Of a stretch of 21,619 nucleotides of DNA, positions 6,432 to 12,848 are shown in pieces. The position numbers and the translations under genes are program-made. Positions within the stretch are counted from its first letter, which is position 1, and every line of letters starts with the position of its first letter. This stretch comes from Synergistaceae bacterium. GTDB taxonomy: Bacteria; Synergistota; Synergistia; Synergistales; Aminobacteriaceae. The notes under the pieces were generated by a model, which had not been told where the DNA came from, did no database searches, and saw nothing but the letters and a program-made list of their open reading frames with translations. The stretch lies in contig JAITPZ010000100.1 of assembly GCA_031289165.1 (NCBI GenBank), forward strand, positions 1 through 21,619, given 5' to 3'.

Positions 6432-7412
6432 ATGCCTTTGCCAAAAGCGTACGTGTGTCTGCCGATTCAGGAAGTCGGGCTGAAGATTCTGCGGGGCGCC
6501 GTCGATTTCAAAATCTGGGAAAAGGAGGGCGCGCCTCCCAGGGACGAACTGCTGAAAAACCTCAAAGACGTGGAGGGGCTGCTTTCGGGGCTGCCCGTGC
6601 GCGTCGACGAGGAGCTGTTGAACGCCGCTCCGAAGCTGAAGGTGGTCAGCAACTACGCCGTCGGGTACGACAACATCGACGTCGCGGCCGCGACGCGGCG
6701 GGGCATCTGCGTCACGAACACGCCGGAGGTTCTCACTCAGGCGACCGCCGACCTGACGTTCGCGCTCATCCTGGCCTCGGCGCGCCGGATCGTCGAGGCC
6801 AGCGCGTTTCTGCGCTCCGGGGACTGGAAGGTGTGGGGCCCGGAGCTTCTGGTCGGCGTGGACGTCTCCGGCGCGTCGATCGGCGTCGTCGGATTCGGGC
6901 AGATCGGCCAGGCGGTGGCCCGGCGGGCGAAGGGTTTCGACATGAACGTCTTTTATTTCGACACGGCGCGCAAGCCCGAGGCCGAGGCGTCTCTCGGCGC
7001 GAAACACCTTCCTCTGGAGGAGCTGCTGCGCGAGAGCGATTTCGTTACCCTGCACTGCCTTCTGAACGATCAGACGCGAAACCTCATCGGCGAAAAGGAA
7101 CTGCGGAGCATGAAAAAGACCGCCATCCTGATCAACGCGGCGCGCGGACCTCTGGTGGATCAGGCGGCTCTCTTCCGCGCGTGCTCTGAAAAATGGATAG
7201 GGGGCGCCGGGCTGGACGTGTTCGTCAAAGAGCCGGTGCCGCTGGACGAGCCGCTTCTCACGCTCCCCAACGTCACGACGGTTCCCCACATCGGGAGCGC
7301 CGGCAGGGTCTCGAGAAACGGAATGGCGACCCGGTCGGCGGAGAACCTGGTGGCGGCGCTGCAGGGCAAAAGACCCAGGGATCTCGTGAACGGCGAGGTG
7401 TGGAAGGGCTGA
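6432..7412 (+). CDS. D-isomer-specific 2-hydroxyacid dehydrogenase
   Basis: A 326-residue NAD(P)-dependent dehydrogenase of the glyoxylate/hydroxypyruvate reductase type. Visible features are VSNYAVGYDNIDV in the substrate domain, TNTPEVLTQATADLTFALIL, the dinucleotide motif GVVGFGQIGQAVARRA, and a catalytic triad consistent with Arg238 (NAARGPLVD), Glu267 (VKEP) and His286 (PHIGS). Length is normal. It would interconvert a 2-keto acid and a D-2-hydroxy acid; glyoxylate, hydroxypyruvate or a related acid are the likely options. ATG 6432 follows GGGGTGGGA and is preferred to the GTG at 6423. It is downstream of the FadR-type regulator and upstream of a cupin, probably one transcription unit. 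Confidence 0.92.
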   Translation: MPLPKAYVCLPIQEVGLKILRGAVDFKIWEKEGAPPRDELLKNLKDVEGLLSGLPVRVDEELLNAAPKLKVVSNYAVGYDNIDVAAATRRGICVTNTPEVLTQATADLTFALILASARRIVEASAFLRSGDWKVWGPELLVGVDVSGASIGVVGFGQIGQAVARRAKGFDMNVFYFDTARKPEAEASLGAKHLPLEELLRESDFVTLHCLLNDQTRNLIGEKELRSMKKTAILINAARGPLVDQAALFRACSEKWIGGAGLDVFVKEPVPLDEPLLTLPNVTTVPHIGSAGRVSRNGMATRSAENLVAALQGKRPRDLVNGEVWKG

Positions 7413-7440
7413 AGCGACCCTGACGGCCAGGACCGATATT

Positions 7441-7490
7441 GGGGTCGGGTCCGAGACCGACCCCCTGCGGAGATTGGGGCGGCGCCCCAA
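7441..7490 (-). repeat. GC-rich double-hairpin module, diverged copy D
   Basis: TTGGGGC / GCCCCAA (7474-7490) equals the first hairpin of the module. GGGGTCGG / CCGACCCC (7441-7448 / 7457-7464) replaces the second hairpin with different bases that still pair. The orientation is inverted as in copy B. It has no adjoining AT module and lies between the dehydrogenase and the cupin. Confidence 0.7.
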
Positions 7491-7520
7491 ATGTTTTTAA
7501 ATCCGATGTTTTTAAATCTG
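7491..7520. repeat. 15-bp tandem direct repeat
   Basis: Two adjacent 15-bp units beginning ATGTTTTTAAATC (7491-7505 and 7506-7520) differ at one base. They lie 18 bp before the cupin start, directly after repeat copy D, and could be a regulatory site or a slippage product. Confidence 0.7.
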
Positions 7521-7537
7521 AGAGAGGACGTGAAAAA

Positions 7538-7894
7538 ATGATTTTCAGCTCGAACAGCCTGGAAAAGGTAACAGCGGAAAAAGCGCGCGGCGGCGAGGGA
7601 TCGATGCAGTGTCGTTTCGCCTTTCAGATGGGGAAGGCCCCGGAGGGAAGCGCGTTTCAGGTTCTGGCCAGCCAGACCCTGACGCCCGGTTCTTCCGTGG
7701 GCTACCATCAGCACACGGAGAACGAGGAGCTCTACGTGATTCTCTCCGGAAACGGCACGTTTTACGACGATGGGAACGTCAGTAAGCCGGTGGGCCCCGG
7801 AGACATGACCCTGACCCTGAAGGGGCAGTCCCACGGGCTGGCCAACACGGGGACCGAACCGCTGGTCTTTCTCGCGGCCATCGCGAAGAACTAA
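7538..7894 (+). CDS. small single-domain cupin protein
   Basis: A 118-residue cupin. Motif 1 is visible as SSVGYHQHTENEELYVILSGNG (two His and Glu metal ligands spaced as in the family), and motif 2 as VGPGDMTLTLKGQSHGLANTG with the final His ligand. Such proteins bind a metal and act as isomerases, dioxygenases or sugar/acid binding proteins; substrate cannot be told. The start at 7538 is preceded by GAGAGGA about 10 bp upstream. Longer in-frame extensions run back through the hairpin repeat and are not credible. It is the last gene of the regulator-dehydrogenase-cupin unit and is closed by a strong terminator. Confidence 0.85.
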   Translation: MIFSSNSLEKVTAEKARGGEGSMQCRFAFQMGKAPEGSAFQVLASQTLTPGSSVGYHQHTENEELYVILSGNGTFYDDGNVSKPVGPGDMTLTLKGQSHGLANTGTEPLVFLAAIAKN

Positions 7895-7916
7895 TTTCAA
7901 TTCCATACCGGGCCGA

Positions 7917-7972
7917 CCGACAGGGGGACATTCCGATTGCGGGGGCGTCCCCCCTGTCGGTTATCTTTTTGG
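7917..7972 (+). terminator. intrinsic terminator after the cupin
   Basis: CCGACAGGGGGAC (7917-7929) pairs with GTCCCCCCTGTCGG (7947-7960), with one bulged base, and is followed by TTATCTTTTT. It serves the plus-strand cupin. The VOC gene on the other strand stops exactly at its edge (7961), but that strand has no T-run. Confidence 0.8.
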
Positions 7973-8323
7973 AACGATCTCCAGCCAGTACCCGTCCGGG
8001 TCCTCTATGAAATAGACCCCGAGCTGCAGGTTTTCATAGCAGATGCAGCCCATTTCCCCGTGAAGTTTGTGGGAGGCGTCGAAATCCTCCACCTGGAAGG
8101 CGATGTGCGTTTCGTTGTCGCCGAGGTCGTAGGGCTCCTTCCTGTCAGAAAGGCAGGTGAGCTCGATTTCATACCCCTCCGCGTCGTCGCTGATGAACGA
8201 CAGAGTGTATCCCTCCCTGTCTTTACGCCGCGTCTCGTGCAGTCCCAGCGCCTTCACGTAGAAGGCCAGGCTGCGCTCCAGATCCAGAACATTGATGTTG
8301 GTGTGGAGTATTTTACTTTTCAT
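7961..8323 (-). CDS. VOC-family (glyoxalase I-like) protein
   Basis: A 120-residue vicinal oxygen chelate fold protein close to lactoylglutathione lyase. The first module begins KILHTNINVLDLERSLAFYVKALGL, the middle has IELTCLSDR, and the second module has THIAFQVEDFDASHKLH and the end YFIEDPDGYWLEIVPKR. His and Glu ligands sit in the expected places (H in LHTN, E in IELT, H in THIAF, E in LEIV), consistent with a metal-dependent glyoxalase I. Among three clustered ATGs I chose 8323, since GGAG lies 9 bp upstream. A TATAAT at 8385-8380 on the minus strand may be its -10 box. It is a single gene, convergent with the cupin. Confidence 0.87.
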   Translation of the reverse strand: MKSKILHTNINVLDLERSLAFYVKALGLHETRRKDREGYTLSFISDDAEGYEIELTCLSDRKEPYDLGDNETHIAFQVEDFDASHKLHGEMGCICYENLQLGVYFIEDPDGYWLEIVPKR

Positions 8324-8438
8324 GCACATCATCTCCGGTCAATGAAAATAAGCGGGGTCGTAACGCTCCCCAATGCCTCATTATAAGGGTAAAATCGACA
8401 TTGCGCCCTTCTAAATTTTCGCCCGCGCGGCGGCGGCG

Positions 8439-8984
8439 TCATCGCTCCCTCCAGAGCCCTCTCCCCTCCGTTCGCGCCTCCCGCTGAAATCTCGCGAAGA
8501 GGTCGGCGTATTTCGCGTTCGGCTGGATCGTCATGACCTTTCCGTACCCGTCCAGAATCAGCCTGGCGTTGAACATGCCCCGGCGTATCGCCTCCTCGTC
8601 CGTTCCGGGCTTCGTCAGCCACACGTAGGCCAGGTGGCGTTTGTACCTGTCGAGCGGCGCCACGTCGTACTCCAGCCACACGGTTTTGTCCAGCAGGTTT
8701 TTTTTCGTGAAGTCGCTGGCCTCCCGCCCGTAATACTGAACGGGCTTGCGGGGATGCACGGTCTCCGGGGTATCGACGCCGATCAGGCGGATCCTGCGCT
8801 CCTCCCCCGCTACGGAAACCGTTATCGTGTCCCCGTCCGTCACCCGAATGACCGTTCCCCGCAGGAAGTCGCCACCGGGGGCGAAAAGGGAGTAAAGGAC
8901 CCACAGCAGGAAGGCTCCTGCCAGAGAGATCAGTTTCCCGCGCGTAATGGGATGAAATTTTCCGTATCGTGTTTTTCTTCTCAT
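8439..8984 (-). CDS. membrane-anchored thermonuclease-family nuclease
   Basis: A 181-residue staphylococcal-nuclease-like enzyme. After a basic N-terminus there is one hydrophobic segment (about residues 18-35, LISLAGAFLLWVLYSLF) that would act as signal anchor, placing the catalytic domain outside the inner membrane. The core shows VIRVTDGDTITV, RIRLIGVDTPE and DRYKRHLAYV. By comparison with the family these supply Arg66, Asp71, Glu74 and Arg116 for calcium-dependent phosphodiester cleavage. The C-terminal helix includes FQREARTEGRGLWRER. GAGG lies 9 bp before the ATG. Extracytoplasmic nucleic-acid scavenging is the usual role. It is transcribed alone, away from repeat copy C. Confidence 0.92.
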   Translation of the reverse strand: MRRKTRYGKFHPITRGKLISLAGAFLLWVLYSLFAPGGDFLRGTVIRVTDGDTITVSVAGEERRIRLIGVDTPETVHPRKPVQYYGREASDFTKKNLLDKTVWLEYDVAPLDRYKRHLAYVWLTKPGTDEEAIRRGMFNARLILDGYGKVMTIQPNAKYADLFARFQREARTEGRGLWRER

Positions 8985-9309
8985 AATTTATCGCCTCGAT
9001 ACTTTTCCGAATAAAAATTATCGTTATAAAAGGATATACTGGTTTAACTTAAGTTTACTGTAAGAGGCTGAAAGCCTTCCTCGACAGTAAGGCATTTTTG
9101 GCTATTTTAACTTTAGACTTTTTACCTGAATTCACTATACAATGTTTTCAACCTTCGGTCGAGACGCCTCACGGTACATATGAGGGGTTAAGGTCGGGTC
9201 TGGCGGGTTTATGGCGGCCGAAAGCGTTGAAGCGGTACGACGGTCCTGAAAAACCGGAAAATTTTGGAAGTGCGGCTTGCGGGCGAATGGGCCGAAGGGA
9301 GGACGTACC
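8985..9309. other. gene-free spacer holding repeat copy C
   Basis: Between the divergent nuclease and FIST genes. It contains the AT module at 9041-9139. The remaining 170 bp before the FIST start show no gene, hairpin terminator or consensus promoter that I can support. Confidence 0.6.
9041..9139 (+). repeat. AT-rich repeat module, copy C
   Basis: It aligns gap-free with copy A over 89 bp (9051-9139 against 171-259) and shares GGTTTAACTTAA with copy B. No GC module accompanies it, showing that the two modules can occur separately. The internal hairpin here is GCCTT / AAGGC rather than the arms used in copy A. Confidence 0.85.
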
Positions 9310-10482
9310 ATGATCAGGGCAATGACGGCGTGCACGAGCGAGATCGACGACGTGCAGGCGGCGGTATCGGAGATGCGGGCGCAGCTGGAGACCGGGGGGC
9401 GTCTGCTTCGAAACACGGTGGGGATCCTCACCTGTTACGCCGATTTCATCGAGTCCGGAGCGATGGAGGGGATATGCGAGGCGCTGCCCTTCGAGATCGT
9501 CGGCTCCACGACGCTGAGCAGCGCGACGGAGGGTTCGTCCGGCGAGCTCATTCTGACGCTGATGGTGCTTACGAGCGACGACGTCTCCTTCGCCGTCGGC
9601 CTGACCGACCCCATATTCCCGGAGGAGGCCGCCCCACTGCGCGAGGCGTACGAGTCCGTCGCGGCGACCGGCGACGCGGAAAAACCGGCACTGATGCTTA
9701 CTTTTGCCCCTCTGCTGCTGAATGGAGGGGGCGATTTTTACGTGAACTCGTTCACTGAAATTTCGGGCGGGGTCCCGAATTTCGGGATGATAGCGGTCGA
9801 CCACAACAGCGATTATCACGAGTCGCGCGTCATCCACAACGGGAAGGCCTGGGTCGATCGCTGCGCTTTCGTCCTCGTATTCGGCGACGTCCATCCCCGT
9901 TTCTTCATAGGCTCCATCTCGCCCGAGAAGATTTTCATGGAGAAGGGCATCGTCACGGCCTCGCGGGGCAACCAGCTCCGGACGGTCAACGACAGGCCCG
10001 TCCTGGAGTATCTGCGCTCCATCGGGCTGACCCGGAACGAGAAGGAAACGGTCGTCGGCATCAACTCCTTTCCGTTCATCGTGGACTACAACGACGGCAC
10101 TCTGCCCGTCGCGCGCGCGATGTTCGCGAACACGCCGGAGGGCTACGCCGTGTGCGGCGGAGACATTCCGGTGGGCGCAACCCTGTCCGTCGGCTTCATA
10201 AACACGAACGAGATCGTGACGACAACCGGCAAAACGCTGACCTCCGCCCTCGCGTCCGGGAAATCCAACTGCCTTTTGATGTTCTCCTGTATCGGGCGCT
10301 ACTTCACCCTGGGCTACGAGCCCATGATCGAGATCGACAAGGTGCGGGAGATCCTGGGCGCAGCCGGCGTCCCCTGGCAGCTCGCCTACTCGGGGGGCGA
10401 GTTCTGCCCGGTCCGCGCCAGAGAAGGAGAGGCCATCACGAACCGCAGTCACAACGACACGATCGTGATCTGCGCCCTGTAG
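9310..10482 (+). CDS. FIST-domain sensory protein
   Basis: This 390-residue cytosolic protein matches the FIST family (FIST_N plus FIST_C), thought to bind small molecules such as amino acids and to work with histidine kinases or chemotaxis proteins. The N-terminal domain contains GILTCYADFIESGAMEGIC and PFEIVGSTTLSSATEG. The C-terminal domain ends in the characteristic YSGGEFCPVR and NRSHNDTIVICAL. There is no signal peptide or membrane segment. ATG 9310 follows GGGAGG with 6 bp spacing; an upstream in-frame GTG adds 11 unrelated residues. No kinase gene is present in the window. A fragment of a receiver domain begins 7 bp after the stop, suggesting that a partner kinase gene once lay downstream. 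Confidence 0.85.
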   Translation: MIRAMTACTSEIDDVQAAVSEMRAQLETGGRLLRNTVGILTCYADFIESGAMEGICEALPFEIVGSTTLSSATEGSSGELILTLMVLTSDDVSFAVGLTDPIFPEEAAPLREAYESVAATGDAEKPALMLTFAPLLLNGGGDFYVNSFTEISGGVPNFGMIAVDHNSDYHESRVIHNGKAWVDRCAFVLVFGDVHPRFFIGSISPEKIFMEKGIVTASRGNQLRTVNDRPVLEYLRSIGLTRNEKETVVGINSFPFIVDYNDGTLPVARAMFANTPEGYAVCGGDIPVGATLSVGFINTNEIVTTTGKTLTSALASGKSNCLLMFSCIGRYFTLGYEPMIEIDKVREILGAAGVPWQLAYSGGEFCPVRAREGEAITNRSHNDTIVICAL

Positions 10483-10489
10483 GCCGTGA

Positions 10490-10603
10490 GCGAAGCGCGA
10501 GGACGCCGAAAACTCCCGGGAAGCAGGCATGAACGACCACCTTGGAAAACCGATCGACGCGGATGAGGTTATCGCAAAGCTCAGGTACTATCTTATTGCA
10601 TGA
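10490..10603 (+). pseudogene. stranded C-terminal tail of a receiver domain
   Basis: Starting after an in-frame TGA at 10487, 37 codons read AKREDAENSREAGMNDHLGK and continue P-I-D-A-D-E-V-I-A-K-L-R-Y-Y-L before a TGA at 10601. This is the alpha4-beta5-alpha5 end of a response-regulator receiver domain, as at the end of a hybrid histidine kinase: G-M-N-D-H-L-x-K-P-I-D is the hallmark with the conserved Lys-Pro. The phosphoacceptor Asp, kinase core and everything upstream are missing. An ATG at 10529 could start a 24-residue peptide, but a decayed remnant is more likely. The preceding gene is a FIST sensor, a usual partner of such kinases. Confidence 0.75.
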
Positions 10604-10652
10604 TTCCGTTGTAAAATGGCAGCGCGGATATCCAAAAGGGAGGTTGTCTCTG

Positions 10653-10916
10653 ATGAAGAAAATCATGTTGGTATTGCTGACAGTAGCATTTTTGTGCATC
10701 GCGGGAACCGCGGCGATGGCCGGGGGGTACGGATATGTGGGGGGGAACGTTCGTGTGGTTCCTTACGCCTGGTACGCTCCGTATTACGCCGTGGTCGTTC
10801 CGCAGCCCGTATTCGTCGCCCCGCCCGTATACGTCGCTCCGCCCGCGTATGTCGTTCCCTACAGCTACGGAACGGTCGCTTATCCCTACCATCACCACGG
10901 ACCCGCCTGCCGTTAG
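10653..10916 (+). CDS. small exported Tyr/Pro/Val-rich protein
   Basis: An 87-residue protein with a clear Sec signal peptide (MKKIMLVLLTVAFLCIAGTAAMA, cleavage after AMA near residue 23). The mature part is glycine-, tyrosine-, valine- and proline-rich, with short repeats of the type V-A-P-P-V-Y-V-A-P-P-A-Y-V and ending in a His-rich YHHHG motif and a single Cys. I do not recognise a named family; similar low-complexity exported proteins occur in many diderm bacteria. ATG 10653 is chosen because GGGAGG lies about 10 bp upstream and the signal peptide starts there. The His cluster might bind metal, which is a guess. Confidence 0.75.
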   Translation: MKKIMLVLLTVAFLCIAGTAAMAGGYGYVGGNVRVVPYAWYAPYYAVVVPQPVFVAPPVYVAPPAYVVPYSYGTVAYPYHHHGPACR

Positions 10917-10997
10917 AGGGCGTTTCCGAAAGGTGGGCGCGGAGGATTATTGAGGGTCAGTCGAATGCGTCGAAGGGTATAGGCCGATCAAAAAGAG

Positions 10998-11046
10998 AGG
11001 CCGGAACAGGGAGAATCCGCCTCCGCTGCGCCGGCCTTTGTTTTAT
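10998..11046 (+). terminator. intrinsic terminator
   Basis: AGGCCGG (10998-11004) pairs with CCGGCCT (11031-11037) around a 26-nt loop and is followed by TTGTTTTA. It lies about 80 bp after the small exported protein gene and probably ends its transcript. The loop is long, so efficiency is uncertain. Confidence 0.55.
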
Positions 11047-11102
11047 GGAATAGCCAATATTTTACGAAGTTCGTCGAGCGGCGTATGTGAGATGTTCCGC
11101 CC

Positions 11103-12119
11103 TTATATTACGTAGTCCCAAAATTCATCCTGGGAGAATTCCACGTTGCACATCGGCAGACTTTCTCTGAACTGCAGTTCGGGGTTCTTTACGCTCACCC
11201 GCGTGTTGCCCGGAACGCTTTTCGTGATGAAGGCGTTGGAACCGATGACGACGCCCTCTCCGATTATCGTGTCGCCGCCGAAGATGGACGCGCCGGAGTA
11301 GATTGTGACGTGATCCTCGACCGTGGGGTGACGCTTCACGCCCCTCAGAGTCTGGACGTCCCGGGTGGAAAGCGCCCCCAGCGTCACGCCCTGATAAATT
11401 TTCACGTAGTTGCCAATCACGGTCGTTTCTCCGACGACGATGCCCGTTCCGTGGTCGATGAAAAAATGGTGCCCGATGGTCGCGCCCGGGTGAATGTCGA
11501 TTCCCGTGCGGCTGTGAGCGTACTCGGTCATCATGCGGGGAAGCAGCGGCACCCCGAGCATGTGCAGTTCGTGCGCCAGCCGGCTCACCATGATGGCGTA
11601 GATGCCGGGATAGGAGAGGATGATTTCCTCCGGGCTGCGGGCGGCGGGATCGCCGTCGTAAAACGCGGCCACGTCTGTCGCGAGGAGGCGGCGCACGTCC
11701 GGAATCCGCGACAGAAAAGCACCGGTGACGTCCCCCGCCTCCTTCACGGCGTCGTCCTCCCTTCCGATGCTCTGCAGCGCGCACGCGATCTGTTTGCGAA
11801 GCTGATAGCTCAGGGCCTCCAGAAGCTCGCCGACGTAATACTCGATCGAGTCGCTTTTCAGGCTTTTTTTGCTGAAAAACCCCGCGAAGATCAGCTCACG
11901 CAGCTTTTCGATGAGCTCTCCCACGGCGGCGTCGCCGAGCCGGTTTTTCGCCTCGATTTTAATGATGCTCTCCTCTTCCCGATAGCTTTCCAGAATCGCG
12001 TCCGTCAGGCCGCGAATGCTCAAATCGCCCCCGTTGGAGGCGTCATCGAATACCCCGCCGGACAGCGCGGAGGTTCTGACGTTACTGACGACTTTCCTGA
12101 CGATAATCTGTGCGGACAT
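11103..12119 (-). CDS. cysE: serine O-acetyltransferase
   Basis: A 338-residue acetyltransferase making O-acetylserine from serine and acetyl-CoA, the committed step of cysteine synthesis. The C-terminal half is a left-handed beta helix with the serine acetyltransferase signature IDIHPGATIGHHFFIDHGTG, then IVVGETTVIGNYVKIYQGVTLG, where the Asp-His pair is catalytic, and a later VKRHPTVEDHV. The N-terminal ~170 residues form the helical region of the longer EpsC/CysE type; E. coli CysE is 273 residues, so this is a long form. ATG 12119 has GGAGGG 6 bp upstream, better than an in-frame GTG at 12152. An attenuator-like leader with Cys codons precedes it. No cysK is in the window. Confidence 0.9.
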   Translation of the reverse strand: MSAQIIVRKVVSNVRTSALSGGVFDDASNGGDLSIRGLTDAILESYREEESIIKIEAKNRLGDAAVGELIEKLRELIFAGFFSKKSLKSDSIEYYVGELLEALSYQLRKQIACALQSIGREDDAVKEAGDVTGAFLSRIPDVRRLLATDVAAFYDGDPAARSPEEIILSYPGIYAIMVSRLAHELHMLGVPLLPRMMTEYAHSRTGIDIHPGATIGHHFFIDHGTGIVVGETTVIGNYVKIYQGVTLGALSTRDVQTLRGVKRHPTVEDHVTIYSGASIFGGDTIIGEGVVIGSNAFITKSVPGNTRVSVKNPELQFRESLPMCNVEFSQDEFWDYVI

Positions 12120-12154
12120 ATTTTCCCTCCTGATTCCGAATAACCGATTCACAT

Positions 12155-12184
12155 AAAAAAAGGGACCCCAAAAAATGGGATCCC
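12155..12184 (-). terminator. intrinsic terminator inside the cysE leader
   Basis: On the minus strand GGGATCCC (12184-12177) pairs with GGGGTCCC (12169-12162), 8 bp with one wobble, followed by seven T. It stands between the promoter and the cysE start codon, so it must be bypassed for cysE expression. Confidence 0.8.
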
Positions 12185-12210
12185 GTCACAGGTGCGTACG
12201 CGTGAAAAAG

Positions 12211-12300
12211 CTACACGCCGGTCGCCTCTGGCGGGAAACCGTCGCACATACACAGCATCACAAGAACAGCACCTGAAACAACCACAAACAAAGAACGCAT
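12211..12300 (-). CDS. putative cysE leader peptide
   Basis: A 29-codon ORF beginning ATG (12300-12298) and ending TAG (12213-12211), with GAGG 10 nt upstream. It contains the run L-C-M-C-D (Cys codons at 12252-12250 and 12246-12244) and stops 26 nt before the terminator, the classical leader-peptide layout. An overlapping frame from GTG 12307 encodes C-G-C-F-R-C-C-S-C, five Cys in nine codons (about 12286-12260), but it runs on through the terminator to 12149. Either frame could be the one used; both place Cys codons over CAGGTGC or just after it. Function is inferred from position and codon content. Confidence 0.5.
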   Translation of the reverse strand: MRSLFVVVSGAVLVMLCMCDGFPPEATGV

Positions 12301-12358
12301 CGCTCACAAGCCTCGCCGATTCATAGAATTTACACATATATAGTTTGATTAAAAAAAT

Positions 12359-12387
12359 ACTATATCCCCATCCCCCATACCTGTCAA
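12359..12387 (-). promoter_or_regulatory. sigma-70 promoter for cysE
   Basis: TTGACA (12387-12382) and TATAGT (12364-12359) on the minus strand are separated by exactly 17 bp. The predicted start near 12352 leaves a long leader of about 230 nt before the cysE ATG. Confidence 0.75.
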
Positions 12388-12483
12388 TACGCCGGAGGCG
12401 GCGCTGCGTTCCACCACGCCCCGCACGCTCCGGATTAAAGTGAGATATTGAAGTCCATCTGAGAAAATTGCTGGACGGTCAGA

Positions 12484-12564
12484 ATGAAAGACGGTTATAA
12501 TTTGCATGAAACGATGGCAGGTGTATGGCACGAGATCCCTGAAGCGAAGGAGGCTGGTAAATAG
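12484..12564 (+). CDS. tiny ORF overlapping the nucleotidyltransferase start
   Basis: A 26-codon ORF beginning MKDGYNLHETMAGVW whose TAG shares one base with the GTG start of the next gene. The same frame is open back to a stop at 12460. It also contains the ribosome binding site of the nucleotidyltransferase. I do not recognise it; it may be a real coupled peptide or the end of a decayed gene. Confidence 0.35.
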   Translation: MKDGYNLHETMAGVWHEIPEAKEAGK

Positions 12565-12848
12565 TGCCGCTTAAATCCGAAACATTGGATTTCATCAGAA
12601 AAACGGCAAAAGAAATGGGTGCAGGAAAAGTTTTCCTTTTTGGCTCCTGCCTCCAAAAAAACGAAAATGAGGCTGGCGACATTGACCTTGGCATCGAAGG
12701 TCTTTCACGTAATGAGGTACGTGCCTTGCGCCATCGTTTGTACTCAGCTCCTGAAATACATAAGGATATAGACGTGGTAAGGATGGAAGACAGAGATTGG
12801 ATCGTACCTCTAATCGAACTTGATGGGATGAGTATTTATGAATCCTAA
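12564..12848 (+). CDS. minimal nucleotidyltransferase (MNT/MntA-like)
   Basis: A 94-residue protein with the minimal nucleotidyltransferase signature KVFLFGSCLQKNENEAGDID, G-S followed by D-I-D (about residues 26-41), and a third acidic residue in KDIDVV. MNT domains paired with HEPN proteins form toxin-antitoxin systems in which the MNT protein AMPylates and silences the HEPN ribonuclease. Here the sequence after it encodes only a 37-residue ORF, so a full HEPN partner is absent. The start is GTG, with AAGGAGG about 11 bp upstream. Base composition is lower in GC than the flanks, suggesting later acquisition. Confidence 0.8.
   Translation: MPLKSETLDFIRKTAKEMGAGKVFLFGSCLQKNENEAGDIDLGIEGLSRNEVRALRHRLYSAPEIHKDIDVVRMEDRDWIVPLIELDGMSIYES

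Larger units (their letters stand above)
12120..12387 (-). promoter_or_regulatory. cysE leader region, putative cysteine attenuator
   Basis: Transcribed leader of about 235 nt between the promoter (12387-12359) and cysE. In order on the minus strand: short ORFs rich in Cys codons (12307-12211 region), a self-complementary pair CAGGTGC (12275-12269) with GCACCTG (12195-12189), a possible antiterminator pairing TCCCG (near 12235) with CGGGA (12185-12181), the terminator (12184-12155), then the cysE ribosome binding site. CGGGA overlaps the left arm of the terminator, so the two folds exclude each other. No T-box or SAM-riboswitch core sequence was seen. Confidence 0.55.

Noticed and set aside
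9098..9313. 71-codon open frame across repeat copy C
   Set aside because: It runs through the repeat, has no ribosome binding site and no family resemblance.
9169..10530. 453-codon open frame on the minus strand opposite the FIST gene
   Set aside because: Composition is that of an antisense shadow and the plus strand encodes clear FIST motifs.
12120..12352. T-box or SAM riboswitch in the cysE leader
   Set aside because: The conserved T-box antiterminator sequence and the SAM-I core are not present; leader peptides explain the region better.
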